Shown here piece by piece: positions 45,619 through 50,554 of a stretch of DNA of 50,554 nt (position 1 is its first letter; each line of letters starts with the position of its first letter). The stretch spans positions 1 to 50,554 of the forward strand of contig DASTZI010000479.1 in assembly GCA_035764385.1 (NCBI GenBank). Direction: 5' to 3'. Below the pieces are notes generated by a model, which was given only the letters and a program-made list of their open reading frames with translations, was not told where the DNA came from and did not search any database. The position numbers were made by a program, and so were the translations under genes. This DNA comes from Gp6-AA40 sp035764385. GTDB lineage: Bacteria; Acidobacteriota; Vicinamibacteria; Vicinamibacterales; UBA2999.

Positions 45619-45646
45619 TGGTGGTTCGAACCCAGGATCCCTTCAG

Positions 45647-47032
45647 GTGCCTTCGATTCTTCTAGTTGATGATGAGCCCGGAGTTCGCAGCGCGCTGGGG
45701 GGCGTGTTGCGCGACGAAGGGTACGAAGTCGACGCCGTAGACAGCGGCGAAGCCTGCCTCGAGCGTCTGGGCCGACAGGCCTACGACGTCGTCGTCCTCG
45801 ACATCTGGCTACCCGGCATCGATGGTCTCGCCACGCTGGCTCGGATGCGCGAGCGGCAGGTCGAATCGCAAGTCGTCATGATCTCCGGCCACGGCAACAT
45901 CGAATCGGCGGTCCGCGCCATCAAGATGGGTGCGTTTGATTTCGTCGAGAAGCCGCTGTCGCTTGAAAAGACGGTGCTCGTGGTCCGCAACGCGCTGCGG
46001 CAACGCCGGCTCGAGGCGGAAAACCAGGCGCTGCGGGCCAAGGTCGATGCGCAGCACACCATGGTCGGCGAGAGCTACGCGATGGTGCAGCTTCGCGAGC
46101 AGGTCGCCATGGCGTCGCCGACCAACGGCCGCGTGCTGATCTATGGCGAGAACGGGACGGGTAAGGAGCTGGTGGCGCGGAACATTCATCAGATGAGTCG
46201 CCGCCGCACAGGGCCGTTCATCGAAGTGAACTGCGCGGCGATTCCCGAAGAACTGATTGAGAGCGAGCTGTTCGGCCACGTACGCGGCGCCTTCACGGGC
46301 GCGGTCGCGGATCGACGCGGGAAGTTCGAGCTGGCGCACGGCGGGACCATATTTCTCGACGAAATTGGCGATATGACGTTGAAGACGCAGGCGAAGGTGC
46401 TGCGCGTCTTGCAGGAGCAGGTGATGGAGCCAGTCGGCGGCTCCACGCGGATTCGGGTCGACGCGCGCGTGCTGGCGGCGACCAACAAGGACCTGCCGGC
46501 CGAGATTCGTGGCGGGCGTTTTCGCGAGGACCTCTATTTCCGCCTCAACGTGGTCCCGATCTTCGTACCGGCGCTGCGCGATCGGCAGGAAGACATTCCT
46601 CTTCTGGCGGATCACTTCATGGCGATCCTCGCTCGTGAGGAAGGGCGCCGGCCGAAGGTCTTCGACGCGGACGCGGTCACGGCACTGCAGCGCTATCCGT
46701 GGCCCGGCAATGTCCGTGAGTTGAGAAACCTCGTCGAGCGGCTGATGATCATGGTGCCTGGAGAGCGCATCGCCGCTCGCGACGTCGCGTTCCTGGATCA
46801 GGGGAGCGCGCCTGGCGCAGAACTCTCGATACCTGCGCCGGCCACGATGACGCCGCTCCACGACGCGCGCGATCGGTTCGAGCGCGAGTACATCCTTCGC
46901 GCGCTCGCCGCTCAGCAGGGAAACATTTCACGCACTGCGGACGCACTCGGGATCGAGCGCAGCAATCTGTATCGCAAGATGCGGGCGTTCGGGATCATGC
47001 CCAGGAAAGCGGAGGAGGAGGACGCGGTCTAA
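45647..47032 (+). CDS. NtrX/NtrC-type response regulator
   Basis: A 461-residue regulator. The receiver domain has DD at residues 8-9, phosphoacceptor Asp52 (LDIWLPG) and the Lys of FVEKP. The AAA+ domain has Walker A GENGTGKE, with Asn where most activators have Ser, as in NtrX, and an intact GAFTGA loop and GGTIFLDE. The C-terminus is a Fis helix-turn-helix (NISRTADALGIERSNLYRKM). It is the partner of the upstream kinase, 28 bp away. The GTG at 45647 is preferred; a TTG at 45602 would overlap the kinase gene. Targets are not evident. Confidence 0.94.
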   Translation: MPSILLVDDEPGVRSALGGVLRDEGYEVDAVDSGEACLERLGRQAYDVVVLDIWLPGIDGLATLARMRERQVESQVVMISGHGNIESAVRAIKMGAFDFVEKPLSLEKTVLVVRNALRQRRLEAENQALRAKVDAQHTMVGESYAMVQLREQVAMASPTNGRVLIYGENGTGKELVARNIHQMSRRRTGPFIEVNCAAIPEELIESELFGHVRGAFTGAVADRRGKFELAHGGTIFLDEIGDMTLKTQAKVLRVLQEQVMEPVGGSTRIRVDARVLAATNKDLPAEIRGGRFREDLYFRLNVVPIFVPALRDRQEDIPLLADHFMAILAREEGRRPKVFDADAVTALQRYPWPGNVRELRNLVERLMIMVPGERIAARDVAFLDQGSAPGAELSIPAPATMTPLHDARDRFEREYILRALAAQQGNISRTADALGIERSNLYRKMRAFGIMPRKAEEEDAV

Positions 47033-47199
47033 GTGGAAAAGTGGAAAAGTGGAGAAGAAAGTTCAAAGTTCACCATACCGGCGATTACTGCAGGGTGGGT
47101 GCCGCTCGCATTCAAACGAATTACGGAGAGTTCGGACCAGCTCGTTGCACTGTCTACTTACTTTTCCACTTTTCCACTTTTCAACTTTTCCACTTCTCC
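47033..47199. repeat. Facing 8-bp arrays (GTGGAAAA / TTTTCCAC)
   Basis: GTGGAAAA, GTGGAAAA and GTGGAGAA start immediately after the ntrX-like stop (47033-47056). TTTTCCAC units run from 47162 to 47199, the inverse orientation, about 105 bp away. The second array is inside the end of the formimidoyltransferase gene. An RNA covering both could pair the arrays around a loop. Two AAAGTTC units lie at 47058-47071. Confidence 0.85.
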
Positions 47200-48096
47200 G
47201 CTGTCTGTCCGAAGCCGCGCTTCTAGAATCTGATCGTTTCTGAACTGCGACAGTTGAAGCACCGACTGTGCGGCATCGACGAGCGCGGCTGAGGGGACCA
47301 GGCCAACGATCTCGCTTTCCAGCACGTTGACACCGTATCGTTCGGCCTCGCGCTTCACGGCTTCGAACACACGCAACATTGGCGTCTTCTCGTAATTGGT
47401 CAGATTGATCGACACCTGCACGATGCCGCGATCGGCGAGCGTCACACCCATCGCTTTCACGTATCGGAACCCGCCGCTGCTGAACCGGATCGCGGCGGCA
47501 ATCTTCTTTGCCACATCGAGACGATCGGTCGCGAGGTTGATGTTGTACGCGATGAGGGGCATCCGGGCACCGATGACGGCGGCGCCCGCGGCCGGATGTG
47601 GCGTCGGCGGACCATAATCCGGCGCCCACCCGTCGGCGGTCATTTTGGCCGCGAGTCCTTCGAATTCGCCGCGCCTGATGTCCTCCAGATTCTTGCGGAG
47701 CGGATTGGAGGATGCTTCTTCGTACAGGTAGACAGGCAACGCGAACCGCTCCGCGACCGTTCGCGCGGTCTCCTTGGCCAACGCGACGCATTCCTCCATC
47801 GTCACGCCTTCGATCGGAACGAACGGCACGACATCGACGGCGCCAAGGCGTGGATGCTCGCCCGTGTGCATGCGCAAATCGATGTCGGCGAGCGCAGTTT
47901 CGAACAGCGCAAGGACCGCGTCTTTCAGCGGGGCCGCATCGCCCGCCATCGTCAGTACCGATCGGTTGTGTGACGCGTCGGAGGAGTAGTCGAGCAGGCG
48001 CGCTCCGCGAACGCGCCGAACCGCGTCGACGATCCGCGCGACGACCTCGGGACGGCGCCCTTCGCTGATGTTCGGCACGCACTCGATGATCGCCAC
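47158..48096 (-). CDS. Glutamate formimidoyltransferase
   Basis: A 312-residue enzyme transferring a formimino group between formiminoglutamate and tetrahydrofolate, as in histidine breakdown. N-terminal IIECVPNISEGRRPEVV, then SDASHNRSVLTMAG, the active-site region MHTGEHPRLGAVDVVPFVP and the substrate-side GARMPLIAYNINL are as in the family. It is the single-function form without the cyclodeaminase half. The GTG at 48096 fits the family start. The last 14 or so residues (Gly-Glu-Val-Glu-Lys repeats) are encoded by the TTTTCCAC array and lie past the usual end. No other histidine-degradation gene is nearby. Confidence 0.93.
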   Translation of the reverse strand: MAIIECVPNISEGRRPEVVARIVDAVRRVRGARLLDYSSDASHNRSVLTMAGDAAPLKDAVLALFETALADIDLRMHTGEHPRLGAVDVVPFVPIEGVTMEECVALAKETARTVAERFALPVYLYEEASSNPLRKNLEDIRRGEFEGLAAKMTADGWAPDYGPPTPHPAAGAAVIGARMPLIAYNINLATDRLDVAKKIAAAIRFSSGGFRYVKAMGVTLADRGIVQVSINLTNYEKTPMLRVFEAVKREAERYGVNVLESEIVGLVPSAALVDAAQSVLQLSQFRNDQILEARLRTDSGEVEKLKSGKVEK

Positions 48097-48176
48097 GTGA
48101 ATAATCCTAATTCGTTGACGGATCGCAGCATTTGCCCCATAATCGCTGCGGCAATCCAGGACATCCTTATCGATTG

Positions 48177-48992
48177 ATGACGGAGCCACAGCGCACCGAT
48201 CCTGCAAAGACGCCTGCATCAACCGCCGCCGACCGCGCGGCGCGCATCGAAGAACTTCTCGTTTCTGGTCTGGATCAGTACTTCGCCGCGGAATACGAAC
48301 AGGCGATCAACATCTGGACGCGCGTCATCTTTCTCGATCGCGATCACAATCGCGCCCGCGCGTACATCGATCGCGCACGCACGGCGATCGCGGAGCGTCA
48401 GCGCGAATCGGAGGAGCTCCTGCATCGCGGCCTGGACGCGTACAAGGCGGGAGAAGTCGAACGCGCTCGCGACCTGCTGACGCGTGCCGTCGATCAGGGC
48501 GCGCCCAGCGACCAGGCGCTCGTGTTGCTCGGACGGATGGAGCAGCTCGAGGGAACCGGGTTTGATTTGCCGCTCCAGCGCAAACGAGTTCCGGCACGGC
48601 GTCTTTCCAATGATCCGACCTCGCTGGCACGGCGGCCATCGTGGCCGTGGGTCGCGGCTGGCGTAGCTGTGGTTGCAGTGTCGGCGGCAATGTTTTTCGG
48701 CGCCGCCCCTGCGTTGTCGTGGCTCGTCGATGTGCCCGCCGATGCGCGCCCCCTGCCACAAACGGCGCCTGAACCGGTGCCCATCGTTCGCACCGCCGAC
48801 ACACTGCTCGAGCGCGCCCGCGAGCTGTACGCCGGCGGCCACCTGCGCGATGCCCTTCGTTCGCTCGACGGCATCGGTATCGCGGATCCGGCGCGTCCGC
48901 AGGCGGATCGGCTTCGGGCGGACATTCAACGCGTCCTGCTCGCGTCGGCCGCAAATGCGCAGGCATCAACGCCAACGGGAACAGCGCGGTGA
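48177..48992 (+). CDS. TPR-like protein with one membrane span
   Basis: A 271-residue protein. The N-terminal part has tetratricopeptide-like repeats (SGLDQYFAAEYEQAINIWTR near residues 31-50 and a second, HRGLDAYKAGEVERARDLLTR, near 83-103), a charged linker, one transmembrane helix (about 161-183) and a C-terminal outer part with a third helical repeat (LLERARELYAGGHLRDALRS). The topology implies a cytoplasmic TPR and a periplasmic TPR-like tail. A scaffold role is likely but unspecified. Its stop overlaps the next GTG (GTGA). Confidence 0.75.
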   Translation: MTEPQRTDPAKTPASTAADRAARIEELLVSGLDQYFAAEYEQAINIWTRVIFLDRDHNRARAYIDRARTAIAERQRESEELLHRGLDAYKAGEVERARDLLTRAVDQGAPSDQALVLLGRMEQLEGTGFDLPLQRKRVPARRLSNDPTSLARRPSWPWVAAGVAVVAVSAAMFFGAAPALSWLVDVPADARPLPQTAPEPVPIVRTADTLLERARELYAGGHLRDALRSLDGIGIADPARPQADRLRADIQRVLLASAANAQASTPTGTAR

Positions 48993-50110
48993 AGTGCCCC
49001 AAGTGCCACTACCTGGGTTTCGAGACAGGCGACCGCTGCAAGAACTGCGGCTACGATTTTTCGCTTCTCTCGGTCGCTGAATCAGAGCCCGCCGATTACG
49101 AGATCCATCCGGCGGCCATCGATGACGTTCCGGTTCGTGTGGTTGAACACATCGCTCCGGATAACGATCCATGGTTGGGCGTCGAAGGAGCGCACGAGGA
49201 ACCGCGAATCGAGTTCGGCACTCGCGTCCCCGAAGCGGAAGCAACCGCCGACCCGGCCTCCGATCTTCCGCTGACGCCGCCGACCTTCGACGACACGGCT
49301 GGGCCGCCGCTGTCGACCTTTGCCGAGACGCCGGTCGACATCACCGTGGCGCCAAAGCCCATCGCGCCGTTCCTATCGGCGATGCCGGTCCAGCCGGCGG
49401 CTGGTTCGAGCGAACGCGCACTCCCATTGTTCAAGCGCGGACAGGAACGCGACGACGAGCCGCTCATCAAGATGCCGGCCGCGCCGCGGCCTCCGCTGGC
49501 TGTTCGACGAACGCCGGACACACCTCGCCTGCGTGCCGTGCTGCGTCCGATTTCGCGAACGGGATCACCTCCGGCGTTGCAGTTTCCGGAGGAAGGTGTG
49601 GAACGTGCCGCCGCGCAGCAGGAGCGCCAGAGCACACCCGATCGGCCCGTGATGTCACCATCCAGCACGGTCGCGGTCCCAACGGCCCTCGTCGAGTCGA
49701 TCCGTCCCGTCGTGCGGCTTGCAGCAGCGCTGATCGATGGGATCATTCTGTTCGGCATCGACGCCGCGGTCGTGTACTTCACGGTGCGGATGGCTGGCCT
49801 GTCGATGGAGCAGTGGACCACGCTGCCCGTCGCGCCACTGGCAACATTTCTCACGTTGCTGACGGTGTCGTACTTGTGCGCGTTCACCGCCGTGGGTGGC
49901 CAGACGATCGGCAAGATGGCGCTCGGCACCTGCGTCGTCAATGATGACGGCAGGCCGGTGGATGCCGGCCGTGCACTGCGGCGCACATCGGCCGTGATCG
50001 TGTCCTTCCTGTTCTTCGGCCTCGGTTTCATTCCGGCGCTGTTCGGCGACCATCGCGCACTGCACGATCGGTACGCCGGCACCCGAGTCGTTCGCCTGCG
50101 GTCGGTCTGA
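48989..50110 (+). CDS. Zinc-ribbon and RDD-domain membrane protein
   Basis: A 373-residue protein. The N-terminus is a short zinc ribbon (CPKCHYLGFETGDRCKNCG). A long, acidic then proline-rich, probably disordered linker follows (about 25-225), and a C-terminal RDD domain with three spans (RPVVRLAAALIDGIILFGID, TIGKMALGTCVVNDDGRPVD, and the final HDRYAGTRVV). RDD proteins are associated with ion or small-molecule membrane functions. It starts four bases inside the TPR gene, so the two are probably one functional unit. Confidence 0.8.
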   Translation: MKCPKCHYLGFETGDRCKNCGYDFSLLSVAESEPADYEIHPAAIDDVPVRVVEHIAPDNDPWLGVEGAHEEPRIEFGTRVPEAEATADPASDLPLTPPTFDDTAGPPLSTFAETPVDITVAPKPIAPFLSAMPVQPAAGSSERALPLFKRGQERDDEPLIKMPAAPRPPLAVRRTPDTPRLRAVLRPISRTGSPPALQFPEEGVERAAAQQERQSTPDRPVMSPSSTVAVPTALVESIRPVVRLAAALIDGIILFGIDAAVVYFTVRMAGLSMEQWTTLPVAPLATFLTLLTVSYLCAFTAVGGQTIGKMALGTCVVNDDGRPVDAGRALRRTSAVIVSFLFFGLGFIPALFGDHRALHDRYAGTRVVRLRSV

Positions 50111-50129
50111 TCGGGGCGGTCTGCGGCCC

Positions 50130-50554
50130 ATGACCCTCCGTCGTCTGGGTGTATTCGTCGCCACCTGCGCGCACGTCGGCTACGCTCCCGTCGCGCCAGG
50201 AACATTCGGTTCGCTCGTGGCTCTGGGTTTCTACTATCTGATTCGGCGTCAGCAGTCGACCGCGTTCGAACTCGGGGCGATTGCGGTCATTGCCGTCATC
50301 GGCTTGTGGAGTGCGACGGAAGCCGAACATCACTTCGGAGGTATCGATCCAGGTCCCGTCGTGATCGACGAAGTCGTGGGCATGCTCATGACGTTGGCGC
50401 TCCATCCCGTGAACATCTGGGGTGCGATCGCCGGCTTCTTCATATTTCGCGTGCTGGACATCGTGAAACCGTGGCCTGCGAGGCGTCTCGAGCTGCTGCC
50501 CGGGGGATTTGGCGTCGTGCTCGACGACATGATGGCGGGCGTCTATGGGAACCT
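50130..50554 (+). CDS. pgpA: Phosphatidylglycerophosphatase A (partial)
   Basis: An open frame that runs off the window end after 141 codons. It has the PgpA pattern: APVAPGTFGSL near the N-terminus, a D-P-G-P-V-V-I-D-E-V-VG catalytic segment (about residues 73-84), FRVLDIVKPWPARR and the DDMMAGVYGN end. The enzyme removes phosphate from phosphatidylglycerophosphate to make phosphatidylglycerol. It begins 20 bp after the RDD gene. The C-terminus is missing from the window. Confidence 0.92.
   Translation, partial: MTLRRLGVFVATCAHVGYAPVAPGTFGSLVALGFYYLIRRQQSTAFELGAIAVIAVIGLWSATEAEHHFGGIDPGPVVIDEVVGMLMTLALHPVNIWGAIAGFFIFRVLDIVKPWPARRLELLPGGFGVVLDDMMAGVYGN

Noticed and set aside
45602..45646. 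TTG at 45602 as start of the NtrX-like regulator
   Set aside because: It would overlap the kinase stop and add a non-conserved stretch before the receiver domain; the GTG at 45647 fits the domain start.
45602..45660. GGTTCGAACCC at 45623-45633, resembling a tRNA T-arm
   Set aside because: No acceptor, D or anticodon stems fit around it, and it lies in the short kinase-regulator junction and the end of the kinase frame.

Overview
This 50.5 kb window is GC-rich chromosomal DNA from a Gram-negative bacterium, most likely an Acidobacteriota member of the Vicinamibacteria type. The pointers are a secreted von Willebrand A protein of the kind first named from Acidobacteria (34525-35403), a TonB energy transducer, an RND/TolC efflux set, lipoproteins, a conserved signal-peptide protein typical of the phylum (37683-38312), and intergenic DNA built from short, mostly 7-bp tandem words. 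No rRNA, tRNA, CRISPR array, prophage or insertion sequence is visible. Coding density is high and no gap between genes exceeds about 210 bp.

Layout. 27-6623: two large AAA+/Fis activators (GAF-GAF and TPR-GAF types) flank a metallo-beta-lactamase-fold hydrolase and a small PilZ-like protein. 6677-12345: a phosphoglucose isomerase diverges from a tesA-like esterase, an ABC ATPase and an FtsX-type permease, which overlap end to start. 12468-13752: DksA/TraR-like protein, ferritin-like protein and folK, also overlapping. 13735-23040 (minus strand): ECF sigma factor, anti-sigma factor, ispH, Spy/CpxP-like protein, TolC-type channel, RND adaptor and RND pump, all in one direction with short gaps. 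23139-30313: pckA, gatB, a membrane protein fused to a DUF3108 domain, ftsE and ftsX. 30378-34279: a small unknown protein, glycerate 2-kinase and RNase R. 34274-38312: tatA, the VWA protein, a stress-protein-like gene, TonB, a DUF4399 lipoprotein and an exported unknown. 38455-40383: groES-groEL with a CIRCE operator and an intrinsic terminator. 40588-50554: a Fis-like small regulator with purC, a flippase-like membrane protein, nrdR, an NtrY/NtrX two-component pair, glutamate formimidoyltransferase, a TPR membrane protein, a zinc-ribbon/RDD membrane protein and the start of pgpA.

How it works together. Much of the window concerns envelope and stress functions: efflux, lipoprotein-type ABC export, FtsEX, Tat, TonB, chaperonins, and an ECF sigma/anti-sigma pair placed so that it could drive the efflux genes. 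The rest is housekeeping metabolism and translation. Several promoters put the -10 box only 7-16 bp before a start codon with no Shine-Dalgarno sequence, which suggests leaderless or nearly leaderless mRNAs.

I saw no obvious new multi-gene system. The most unusual structure lies between the genes: (i) several different 7- or 8-bp tandem words, often as facing inverted arrays, which run into coding sequence and supply the C-termini of three proteins; (ii) a set of short GC-rich palindromes at gene ends and in the groES leader.
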